Shown: positions 1 to 7,149 of the stretch, piece by piece | Position numbering within the stretch: the first letter of the stretch is position 1 | How the letters are laid out: the number at the start of each line of letters is the position of its first letter | Origin: Candidatus Sodaliphilus fimicaballi | GTDB lineage: Bacteria > Bacteroidota > Bacteroidia > Bacteroidales > Muribaculaceae | Assembly: GCA_018065165.1 (NCBI GenBank) | Contig: JAGHTV010000538.1 | Coordinates: 1-9,998, forward strand | Reading direction: 5' to 3' | DNA length: 9,998 nt | Translations under genes and position numbers: made by a program | Notes under the pieces: model-generated | Told to the model about the DNA's origin: nothing | Databases searched by the model: none | Seen by the model: only the letters and a program-made list of their open reading frames with translations

Positions 1-1
1 T

Positions 2-562
2 TCTACTCCCGAGGAGTGTACTTTTCATGTTCTATCTGGTACAATTCACGGTAGCCTATGCAATAAACTGCTACGCACATCGATAATAAAGAACCATAAC
101 ATCTTTCCTATAGAGGGCCTTGGTGTAGGAGAGGATAAATTGGTTTTGCTTGAGTATCTCCAGTATGTTAAGAAAATCAGTTTTGTCTCTGAAGCTTTAT
201 ATATCTATAATAAGACCAATTCTCAATCAATAACCTCACAGACTCGTGCGAGATTGTCTCATTCATTTATTGAAATTGTAGAGCTTACTGATAAGTTGTT
301 TGCGAATTTCAAAGTTACCGATATCATTGCAAAAGGAATCCTAAATTATAAAGCACTAGTTCTGGGTCATTTGCTTTTATATGATAACAATAATCTGTTG
401 AATGAGTACAAGGACTTGTTTTCTAGTGTTACCATCTCAACTGTAATTCGTCAACCTGCTATGCCTTTACATTACAAAATGGTAGTGTTGGCTCATCTGT
501 TGCACATCCCATGTATTGATTGGGGATTAAGGTATGCACTTTATTTAAAGAATAGATTCTAA
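2..562 (+). CDS. Glycosyltransferase, GT2 (GT-A) type, C-terminal part, 5' end cut by window
   Basis: This reading frame is open from base 2 with no stop, so it enters from outside the window. The TTG at 140 or any later start would cut through conserved sequence and is not the true start. The visible 186 residues begin late in the GT-A domain: HGSLCNKLLR (16-25 of the visible part) matches the 'G..wNKL.r' segment of Bacteroidota GT2 enzymes. GVGEDKLVLL (41-50) carries the Glu-Asp pair where the catalytic base of inverting GT2 enzymes sits, and SEALYIYN follows as in these families. The rest looks like an alpha-helical tail. It would transfer a sugar from a nucleotide donor to a growing lipid-linked repeat unit at the cytoplasmic membrane face; donor and acceptor cannot be told. 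It ends 3 bp before the EpsG-like gene, so the two are co-transcribed. Family confidence is good, specificity unknown. Confidence 0.85.
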   Translation, partial: STPEECTFHVLSGTIHGSLCNKLLRTSIIKNHNIFPIEGLGVGEDKLVLLEYLQYVKKISFVSEALYIYNKTNSQSITSQTRARLSHSFIEIVELTDKLFANFKVTDIIAKGILNYKALVLGHLLLYDNNNLLNEYKDLFSSVTISTVIRQPAMPLHYKMVVLAHLLHIPCIDWGLRYALYLKNRF

Positions 563-565
563 TTC

Positions 566-1801
566 ATGTTTAATAAAGGAAAATATATTCTTCTGCAGAT
601 TGCACTTTTCACGCTGTCACCAATATCTAGTTTTTTGTTGACATTGCGTATGTATAAGAGTGCAATCTCTCAAGTGTTTTTCATCTTTTTTGCGGCATAT
701 TTTGGTTTCTATATGGGCTTTGTATTTGACCTAATGCGCCATTACCAAGATATGTTGTCATTTTATGTGGGGCGTCCATTGGATGATATATTAAATGATC
801 CTCGCATTTTTATATTAGGTCCTGATTACTATCATGTTACAGTTAAATATCTAGTAAGTAGGTTTTCAACTTCTCATGCAGTTTTTGGTAGTACTGTAGC
901 ATTTATATATGCATGTTGTTTTATGTTCTTTTATGGGCAGTTAAAACAATTTTATAGCAAACGCTTGAGTTACTTTTCTATTTTACTGTTGATATGTGTT
1001 GTAACCGTCGTAGAGTTTTGGTGGTACCAGGGTGTTCGTTTCTGGACTGGCGCATTTTTCTTTATGGGAATGTATTTGAAATACATTAATACATCAAAGA
1101 AAAGGTACCTGATTCTCACACTTTTGTCAATGTATTTCCATTATACTTTGGTAACAATTGTATTAGCTGCAGTAATAAATTACGCTTTATCTTTTGTTTC
1201 AAGGTATTATAGATATGGCATATTTGCCTTCTCGTTCTTTTATAAGACTTTAAATTTTGACTTTGTTCCTGTCTTGTTGAGATATGTTCCATGGGCACGA
1301 GATAATCTTAGTATTGCAATTACTGATGAACGCATTCATAATAATATGCGTGATTATATTGCCGAATTTCGTGCTTCGGAGAATATTGTGTATGGATATA
1401 GGCTACCGTTTTTAGCGTTTGCCGCTTTTATGGTGTTATTGATCTTCAAACTAAACAAGATAAAGTTTAATCACAATTATTTGTTGGTATTCTACTTGTC
1501 GATAACGATATGGTCAATTGCTAATTTCGGTTTTGGTGATATCACTTTCTATCAGCGATTCTTTGAAGTAGCAGTATTGTCCCTCTATGTGTCGGTATTT
1601 GCATTGTCGGCAACATACCAACGCCAGGTTAAGAGATATCGATTAGCTTTAACCTTGTTCTTGATACTGCCTGTTCTTTATGCTATTTTACCAACATTTG
1701 TTCAGTATAGATCACTTTTATTTCATCCTGAGTTATTCTTAGGTAGTTTCTTTATGGACTGGGATGGAAATGCACTAAAGATAGATTATGCTTGGAAGTA
1801 A
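566..1801 (+). CDS. EpsG-family membrane protein, putative polysaccharide polymerase (Wzy-like)
   Basis: A polytopic inner-membrane protein of 411 residues, in the usual length range of EpsG/Wzy-type polymerases. It shows about ten hydrophobic segments, for example near residues 8-26, 32-52, 106-123, 135-150, 158-172, 181-206, 279-296, 303-320, 333-348 and 358-376. EpsG-like signs are an acidic/aromatic stretch after the early helices (FDLMRHYQDM, 54-63), an Arg-containing helix start (QGVRFWTGAFF, 155-165) and the FHYT motif with His192. A hydrophilic stretch (about 228-278) is a candidate large extracytoplasmic loop, and FYQRFFE (328-334) has the Arg-rich look of a substrate-binding site. 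The expected role is joining flipped lipid-linked repeat units into the polymer. It lies between two glycosyltransferase genes in a cluster that also encodes a flippase, as expected for a Wzx/Wzy pathway. Polymerase activity is inferred from family and context; these proteins diverge too much to read the linkage made. Confidence 0.85.
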   Translation: MFNKGKYILLQIALFTLSPISSFLLTLRMYKSAISQVFFIFFAAYFGFYMGFVFDLMRHYQDMLSFYVGRPLDDILNDPRIFILGPDYYHVTVKYLVSRFSTSHAVFGSTVAFIYACCFMFFYGQLKQFYSKRLSYFSILLLICVVTVVEFWWYQGVRFWTGAFFFMGMYLKYINTSKKRYLILTLLSMYFHYTLVTIVLAAVINYALSFVSRYYRYGIFAFSFFYKTLNFDFVPVLLRYVPWARDNLSIAITDERIHNNMRDYIAEFRASENIVYGYRLPFLAFAAFMVLLIFKLNKIKFNHNYLLVFYLSITIWSIANFGFGDITFYQRFFEVAVLSLYVSVFALSATYQRQVKRYRLALTLFLILPVLYAILPTFVQYRSLLFHPELFLGSFFMDWDGNALKIDYAWK

Positions 1802-1817
1802 TCCAAAGTGAAAGTTT

Positions 1818-2897
1818 ATGGAGAATACATACTATATAGATTCTAATGTATCAAATAGGGTCCTTAATATAGGGCCCGATTTTCTTACAGCACAGGGAGG
1901 AATCGCTCAGGTAGCCGAGTATTATAACAAATATCTTTTCAAGGAATTCAATTACCTTGCCAATTCTTGTGGAGGTACAAAGTTTGACAAACTTATGTGC
2001 CTTATAAAAAGCATTTTCGTATTTGTTTATATTGCGTTATTTAGAAGACACATAAAGGTTGTTCATATTCATACCTCTTATTATAATAGTTTCAAGCGTT
2101 CGGCAATATTTGTCTATCTATCTAAATTCTTTGGTTTATCTCCTGTTATTCACATTCACAGTGGCGCTATAATAGAATATGCTCAGAGTGACTTTGCCTT
2201 TGTAAAAAGGGTTTTGTCTAAATGCTCTCTTGTGATTGTATTGGCCGATATGTGGAAACAGTACTTTGAAGAGGAAATGGGGTTAAATAATCTTGAAGTT
2301 TTGGAGAATATTGTACCCGTACCAAATGTGAATAAGCAATCATTTGGCGATGGCAAAATGCATTTCTTGTTTTTGGGCAGATTAGTAAAGACAAAGGGTG
2401 TTGATGAATTGATTGATGCTATAGTTGAGAATAAGGAAGTCTTTGCAGGAAAAGTTGTGGTTCATTTATGTGGAGATGGTGTTGAGGAGTCCAATTTGAG
2501 AACTAAAATCGCGAACGCTGGAATTGAAAATGAGATTATTTTCGAAGGTTGGATTGTTGATGATGAAAAGATTAAGTTGCTAAATCATTGTGACGTCTTT
2601 ATTTTGCCTACTTATTTCGAAGGCATCTCTATTTCAATTCTCGAATCAATGGCATTTAGATTGCCTATCATTACAACTGATGTTGGCGGAAATCCCACAT
2701 TAGTTAAGAATGGCGTTAATGGAGTGTTGATGCCTGTCAAGTCTACTCAAGCTGTTGCTGAGGCAATGAAATATTTTCTTGACAATCCTGATAAAGTTAA
2801 ATCGATGGGAGAGTCATCAAGTGATATAGTAACAAAATTTTATCCCGATAATGTGTCTAAACACTTATCGGCTATATATAGCAAACTACTTAGTTAA
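1818..2897 (+). CDS. Glycosyltransferase family 4 (GT-B fold)
   Basis: A complete 359-residue GT4 enzyme of typical length. The N-terminal Rossmann half has a glycine-rich loop (GGIAQVAEYY, 27-36) and the HIHTSYYNSFKR and HIHSG segments (83-94, 112-116) seen in this family. The C-terminal half starts around 180 with LGRLVKTKGVDELI (186-199), where Arg188 and Lys193 are the usual donor-phosphate contacts. It then has the EX7E element Glu268/Glu276 (EGISISILE) that binds the nucleotide sugar, followed by DVGGNPTLVKNGVNGVL (288-304). GT4 enzymes are retaining transferases that act at the cytoplasmic membrane face. Here the enzyme presumably adds one sugar of the repeat unit; donor and linkage are not readable. 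The ATG follows the upstream stop by 16 bp and no better start is visible. No Shine-Dalgarno sequence is seen, as in the neighbours. Confidence 0.93.
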   Translation: MENTYYIDSNVSNRVLNIGPDFLTAQGGIAQVAEYYNKYLFKEFNYLANSCGGTKFDKLMCLIKSIFVFVYIALFRRHIKVVHIHTSYYNSFKRSAIFVYLSKFFGLSPVIHIHSGAIIEYAQSDFAFVKRVLSKCSLVIVLADMWKQYFEEEMGLNNLEVLENIVPVPNVNKQSFGDGKMHFLFLGRLVKTKGVDELIDAIVENKEVFAGKVVVHLCGDGVEESNLRTKIANAGIENEIIFEGWIVDDEKIKLLNHCDVFILPTYFEGISISILESMAFRLPIITTDVGGNPTLVKNGVNGVLMPVKSTQAVAEAMKYFLDNPDKVKSMGESSSDIVTKFYPDNVSKHLSAIYSKLLS

Positions 2898-2914
2898 CTT
2901 GAATTTACAGTATT

Positions 2915-4135
2915 ATGAAACAGTTGTCATCTTTTTGGCTTTGTCTCTTGTGTGCGTTTGCCGTCGTTCTGCCGTCAAATGCTGCTAATGGTTTTCTGGA
3001 TAATTCTGTTAACGACATAGTGCTTATGTACTATGGTCAGAATCTTAGGAAAAAGTGGAATGTAAATCAAATTTCTCATTTTGTAACGCATACATATAAA
3101 GATGGACACACCGATTGGTTGTTCCCTGCTTTTCTATACTTGGAGTTTAGCATTAAGGACAAGGACATTACACTTGCTCCGGGTTATGCAAAGAATCCTG
3201 CAACTAAGGGTGATTGGGAATGGTTGATTGATCGATATTTTGAAAAAAATCAAGGCCTAGACGCTCTTAATAAAGCTATACAGAACGCAAAAAGCAAACT
3301 AGGAGAGCCTCCCTTTAAACATAAAGTAATACTGGGAATACCTACTCCCATAAAGAATCAAACAAATTGGGGTAAAACTACTCGAAAATTGAATTTCTCT
3401 AAAGCTAACGATCGACTAGAAGCTTTATATTGGTTTGTTGATGAACTTGTTAAAAGATTTAATCAAGCTCACTTTGACAATATCGAGCTTGAAGGCTTGT
3501 ATTGGGTCGACGAGGACATGCATGCAGGAGGCGAACTGTTCCCTGCATTAAGCAATAAGATTCACCAACATGGTCTTTACTTCTATTGGATTCCATATTT
3601 TGGGGCATATGGCCGTGATACATGGAAACAATTTGGGTTTGATTACGCTTATTTACAACCCAACTATTTCTTCAATAAGGATGTTCCTAAATCTCGTCTT
3701 CAAGAAGCTTGTTCGGTAGCTAAGCGAAATGGGTTGGCACTTGAACTTGAGTTTGATGAGCAGCACTTTACCAAGAAAGATATTTTCGGTAAACGACTAA
3801 AAGAGTATTTAGATGTATATGAGAAGAATGGCGTTTTTGAAGATTGTCCTCTCACTTACTATTGCGGCAATCATGCTTTCTTGTTATTGAGCCAGTCACG
3901 CGAACCGCAGGATATTCAACTTATTGACCGTATGGCATCATTGATATCTAATCGTAATGCTAGAATGGGTGTGAATAATACTGTTAATGCTCCTCAATCT
4001 ACTTACCCTAATAACGCAACAATGGAACAGAGTGGAAATGTGCAGCAGGAACAAAATAATGAGCAACCAAAGTCAAAGCCTAGTTTGCTGCAACAATTTC
4101 TAAACTTGCTTAATCCAGAGTATTGGCATTTTTAG
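2915..4135 (+). CDS. Secreted DUF4855-type protein, putative glycosidase-like (beta/alpha) barrel
   Basis: A 406-residue exported protein. Residues 1-23 form a type I signal peptide: Lys2, a hydrophobic core at about 7-19, and a Ser-Asn-Ala cleavage site at 21-23. The two Cys in the core do not form a lipobox. The mature part resembles DUF4855 from start to end: DIVLMYYG (34-41), DWLFPAFLYLEF (67-78), GDWEWLIDRYF (99-109), KVILGIPTP (137-145), NDRLEALYWFVDEL (165-178), ELEGLYWVDED (191-201), WIPYFGAYG (225-233), GFDYAYLQPNYFF (241-253) and LALELEFDE (274-282). The alternating beta strands with terminal acidic residues suggest a TIM-barrel glycosidase-like fold. Glu200 and Glu279 are candidate catalytic residues; this is inference only. 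From about 352 to the end is a Gln/Asn-rich tail ending in a hydrophobic/aromatic stretch. Its position between a glycosyltransferase and the flippase, with 12-17 bp gaps, points to action on the polymer in the periplasm or at the surface. The family assignment is from remembered motifs; activity is unknown. Confidence 0.8.
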   Translation: MKQLSSFWLCLLCAFAVVLPSNAANGFLDNSVNDIVLMYYGQNLRKKWNVNQISHFVTHTYKDGHTDWLFPAFLYLEFSIKDKDITLAPGYAKNPATKGDWEWLIDRYFEKNQGLDALNKAIQNAKSKLGEPPFKHKVILGIPTPIKNQTNWGKTTRKLNFSKANDRLEALYWFVDELVKRFNQAHFDNIELEGLYWVDEDMHAGGELFPALSNKIHQHGLYFYWIPYFGAYGRDTWKQFGFDYAYLQPNYFFNKDVPKSRLQEACSVAKRNGLALELEFDEQHFTKKDIFGKRLKEYLDVYEKNGVFEDCPLTYYCGNHAFLLLSQSREPQDIQLIDRMASLISNRNARMGVNNTVNAPQSTYPNNATMEQSGNVQQEQNNEQPKSKPSLLQQFLNLLNPEYWHF

Positions 4136-4147
4136 TACATCCTCGTC

Positions 4148-5590
4148 ATGACAATTTCAGGAGACAATAGTAATAATAGTCGTGTGAGTAAATTCTTTAA
4201 GGATTTAGGAATTTATTCAATAGGTGTAGTAGGTACACGCATCATTACATTTATGATGGTGCCACTATATACTTACTTTATCGAAAAGGCCGACTATGGT
4301 TATTATGATATTTGTCTCACACTGTGCATGATGTTGATTCCAGTCAGCACTTTGCAATTGCGAGAAGGTGCTTTTAGGTTTCTTTATTCTAATGAGAGTG
4401 ACTCAGGACGCAAAGATATAGTATCATTTATCTATCGCACCGTATGCTATAATATTGTTCTCATATTGGCTATTGCAATGGCCATATATATGTTTTTTGA
4501 TGTAGCTTATTTGTGGCACAGTGCGTTGTTATTGGTTATGATGACTGTTCACGATATTGTTGCTCAAACTACTCGTGGCCTTCATAACAATAAGGTATAT
4601 GTAGCAAGTAGCATTGTTAACGTCTTGTTTGTTGGACTATTAAGTGTTATTTTTGTTGCATGGATACAACTTGGTATTGCTGGTATTTTCTATGCAAATA
4701 TTTTAGCAAGAGTTGTAACAATTATATTTATTGAAGTACGTATTCATTCTGTTTCCCGATACTTTCATTTGTTGCGTAAGACCGATGGGGTTTCTAGAGA
4801 TATATTGCGATATACTATTCCTCTTATTCCCATCTCGGTTTGTTTTTATCTTACTACATGTAGCGATCGCTTGTTTGTGAACAATTATTTGGGATTTGCT
4901 GCTGGTGGTGTTTACGCTGTAGCTGTAAGATTCACATCTATATTACAGACTCTCTCTCTCATATTCTATCAGTCTTGGCAAGAAACTGCAATTTCGCAAT
5001 ATGATAGTGACGATAAAAATGCATTTTTCTCTAAGGTTTTCAATATGTACTTTTATGTATTGGTTGCTTTATTGATTGTATATACATTTGCATTGAAGTT
5101 AAATTATGGCTGGCTTGTTGAAGATAACTATGCCGAGAGCTTGTATTACATCTATCCTATGGGTGTAGCTGCTATTTTCAATGCATTGTCGTCATCATAC
5201 TTTGAATTGTTATATCAATGTGCTAAAGATACTAAAAGAGCAACCAATGCGATATTCTTGGCATTAGCAATAAATCTATCGCTAAACTTTTTGCTTATAT
5301 CTCGTCTTGGCGTGTGGGGTGTTATCCTGACATCATTGACAACTTACTTATTCCTTGACATTTATCGTTATTTTGATACTAGACGTTATTTCACATTAAG
5401 TATTTCACCATCATTGGTAGTTCCTTGTTTGTTGATTGCCTTATGTGCTGTTCCATTTTATCTAAACTCCAATTTAGTTGTTGATATTCTTGTTGTAATT
5501 GCTGCAATTGCAATACTTTTAGGTGCTATGCCTCGCAGTTACACACAACACATAGTGCAAGGCATCAGTCGCAAATTCAAGAAAAGATAA
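4148..5590 (+). CDS. Polysaccharide repeat-unit flippase (Wzx-type, MOP superfamily)
   Basis: A 480-residue polytopic membrane protein whose length and pattern fit the Wzx/oligosaccharide flippase branch of the MOP superfamily, with about 12-14 hydrophobic segments. Family signs are the first-helix region with RIITFMMVPLYTYFI (31-45) followed by DYGYYD (49-54), the mid-protein SDRLFVNNYLG (239-249) and the FYQSWQETA segment (273-281). Basic residues line the early helices (Arg31, Arg72, Arg77), as is usual in proteins moving lipid-linked anionic substrates. It would move undecaprenyl-diphosphate-linked repeat units from the inner to the outer face of the inner membrane for the EpsG-like polymerase. 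It is the last gene of the cluster: its stop codon is 20 bases before a strong hairpin, and the next gene is convergent. ATG is the first plausible start, 12 bp after the upstream stop. The substrate cannot be told from sequence. Confidence 0.92.
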   Translation: MTISGDNSNNSRVSKFFKDLGIYSIGVVGTRIITFMMVPLYTYFIEKADYGYYDICLTLCMMLIPVSTLQLREGAFRFLYSNESDSGRKDIVSFIYRTVCYNIVLILAIAMAIYMFFDVAYLWHSALLLVMMTVHDIVAQTTRGLHNNKVYVASSIVNVLFVGLLSVIFVAWIQLGIAGIFYANILARVVTIIFIEVRIHSVSRYFHLLRKTDGVSRDILRYTIPLIPISVCFYLTTCSDRLFVNNYLGFAAGGVYAVAVRFTSILQTLSLIFYQSWQETAISQYDSDDKNAFFSKVFNMYFYVLVALLIVYTFALKLNYGWLVEDNYAESLYYIYPMGVAAIFNALSSSYFELLYQCAKDTKRATNAIFLALAINLSLNFLLISRLGVWGVILTSLTTYLFLDIYRYFDTRRYFTLSISPSLVVPCLLIALCAVPFYLNSNLVVDILVVIAAIAILLGAMPRSYTQHIVQGISRKFKKR

Positions 5591-5609
5591 TTACAAGTTA
5601 ATTGGATAT

Positions 5610-5651
5610 ATAAATGACAAAAGCCCTCTGTTGAGGGCTTTTGTCATTTAT
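5610..5651. terminator. Bidirectional intrinsic terminator between convergent operons
   Basis: A perfect 19-bp inverted repeat (5610-5628 pairs with 5633-5651) closes a 4-nt TGTT loop. The stem has a GC-rich top (GCCCTC/GAGGGC), then AAAA/TTTT and an AT-rich base. Because the stem is symmetrical, the GC-rich top is followed by TTTT on either strand, so it can act for the polysaccharide operon (stop at 5590) and for the mre/rod operon (stop at 5671). The U-run lies mostly inside the stem rather than after it. It fills most of the 80-bp gap between the operons. Confidence 0.88.
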
Positions 5652-5670
5652 CGTCGTTTGCTGTTTAATT

Positions 5671-7143
5671 TTACCACGAGCCGTATGCTTTGCGGTCTGC
5701 GTCAATGCGCAGTAATATGAATAGCAAGAATGTGAATCCCCATAGAGATGAACCGCCATATGAGAAGAAGGGTAGTGGGATGCCTATCACGGGGCATAGT
5801 CCTATCACCATTCCTATATTGATCGACAGGTGGAATATCAATATCGATGCCACACAGTAGGCATACACGCGAGCAAATCTTGTGTGTTGCCGTTCTGCTA
5901 TACTTTTGATTCTTAGAATGAGTGCCAGGAAGATTACGAGTACCGCGGTTGAACCCACAAAACCTTCTTCCTCACCTATAGTGCAGAAGATGAAGTCGGT
6001 GTGTTGCTCGGGTACATACTTAAGCTTGGTTTGAGTTCCATTGAGAAATCCCTTACCCATAATGCCGCCTGAACCAATTGCAATTTTACTTTGATTTACA
6101 TTATACCCGGCACCACGAGGATCTTCCTCAATACCTAGTGTGACCTTGATGCGTGTTTGCTGGTGGGGTTGTAACACATTGTTGAATGCAAAATCCACAG
6201 TAAACATGAATATTACAGAGGCACCTATAAATGCTAAGGTAAATGCTATCTTGCGTGCATCTTCGCGGAACATGCCATACAATAGATAAAGAACTGTTCC
6301 TGTTATCATTGTAAAGAAGTATACATACCCATTCACATTGATGTCAAGTAATGAAAGTCCCCATACTCCTAGTGCACTAATGACATAAGCCAGTAGCACA
6401 TTTCTTGTAAGGAAAAGTGAGCGACAATACATGGCAAGCATTATCACGGTAAGCACCATAACCATAATGAATACTATGAAATTGCCCAATGGAATTCCCA
6501 TTATCATTATCGCTGCAAACTTCAGTACCACAACAAAATAGGTTATCGCACATAGTACTGCAAAAAGAACAAATCCGCTCATGCCTTCGCGATATAACAC
6601 AAAAATGAGTGATGTGTAAACGAGGGCCGATCCTGTTTCCTTCTCAAGGATGATACACAAAATGGGCAACACAATTATACCTCCGGCAAGGGCATAGCTA
6701 CGCCAGTTGTTTAGGGCAAAGCCGTAAGTGTCAAATAGTTTGGCAAGTGCCAGTGCTGTAGCGAACTTAGCAAACTCGGCAGGTTGCAAGCTTACAGGTC
6801 CCAATACAAGCCAAGAACGTGATCCTTTAATGTCGGGGGCTATGAATATTGTTACAATAAGCAGCAATATCATTATTGCATAGGCTGGATAGGCATATGC
6901 TTCATACATTCGCCTGTCAATCAGCAATAACATGAAACCTATAAATATCGATAGGGATGCCCATACAAACTGTTTTCCCGAGAACTCTGCGAAGTCAAAC
7001 ATACTTCCTGCCTTATCAAAGTTGTAGGTAGCAGCATATATGCTGATTGCACCTGCAACCACCATGATAAGGTAAAGTATGATTGTAAACCAGTCTACCG
7101 ACTTCAGCAATGAGCTGTTTTCGTTGTCGTTTCTCAGTTCCAT
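5671..7143 (-). CDS. rodA: Rod shape-determining protein RodA, SEDS peptidoglycan polymerase
   Basis: RodA polymerises lipid II into glycan strands for side-wall growth and partners with PBP2 in the inner membrane. Conserved SEDS features are clear: KGSRSWLVLGPVSLQPAEFAK (106-126), the E..TG element at 167-171, GAGYNVNQSKIAIGSGGIMGKG (344-365), the PEQHTDFIF segment (378-386) with Asp383 as the expected catalytic aspartate, and IPLPFFSYGGSS (455-466). At 490 residues it is much longer than the roughly 370-residue E. coli protein. The extra length lies mainly between about 190 and 320, which holds three or four additional hydrophobic stretches; this probably reflects a Bacteroidota form. The ATG lies 6 bp after the mrdA stop, so the two are likely co-transcribed. 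This is the last gene of the operon, ending 20 bp before the shared hairpin. FtsW is the close alternative, but the PBP2 and mreCD neighbours and the sequence favour RodA. Confidence 0.96.
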   Translation of the reverse strand: MELRNDNENSSLLKSVDWFTIILYLIMVVAGAISIYAATYNFDKAGSMFDFAEFSGKQFVWASLSIFIGFMLLLIDRRMYEAYAYPAYAIMILLLIVTIFIAPDIKGSRSWLVLGPVSLQPAEFAKFATALALAKLFDTYGFALNNWRSYALAGGIIVLPILCIILEKETGSALVYTSLIFVLYREGMSGFVLFAVLCAITYFVVVLKFAAIMIMGIPLGNFIVFIMVMVLTVIMLAMYCRSLFLTRNVLLAYVISALGVWGLSLLDINVNGYVYFFTMITGTVLYLLYGMFREDARKIAFTLAFIGASVIFMFTVDFAFNNVLQPHQQTRIKVTLGIEEDPRGAGYNVNQSKIAIGSGGIMGKGFLNGTQTKLKYVPEQHTDFIFCTIGEEEGFVGSTAVLVIFLALILRIKSIAERQHTRFARVYAYCVASILIFHLSINIGMVIGLCPVIGIPLPFFSYGGSSLWGFTFLLFILLRIDADRKAYGSW

Positions 7144-7149
7144 GTTATG

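Noticed and set aside
140..562. Taking the first gene as a complete 140-residue protein starting at TTG 140
   Set aside because: The frame is open back to base 2 and the upstream residues carry conserved glycosyltransferase sequence, including the Glu-Asp pair, so it is a 5'-truncated gene.
1116..1298. Minus-strand open frame of 60 codons
   Set aside because: It lies entirely inside the EpsG-like gene, has no family resemblance and looks like an antisense shadow.
4950..4960. CT dinucleotide run inside the flippase gene, a possible phase-variation site
   Set aside because: There are only about five units and they encode an ordinary Leu-Ser-Leu helix stretch; too short to be convincing as a slippage site.
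5591..5670. Possible small gene or small RNA in the gap between the operons
   Set aside because: No open frame of note and no promoter is visible; the gap is accounted for by the terminator hairpin.
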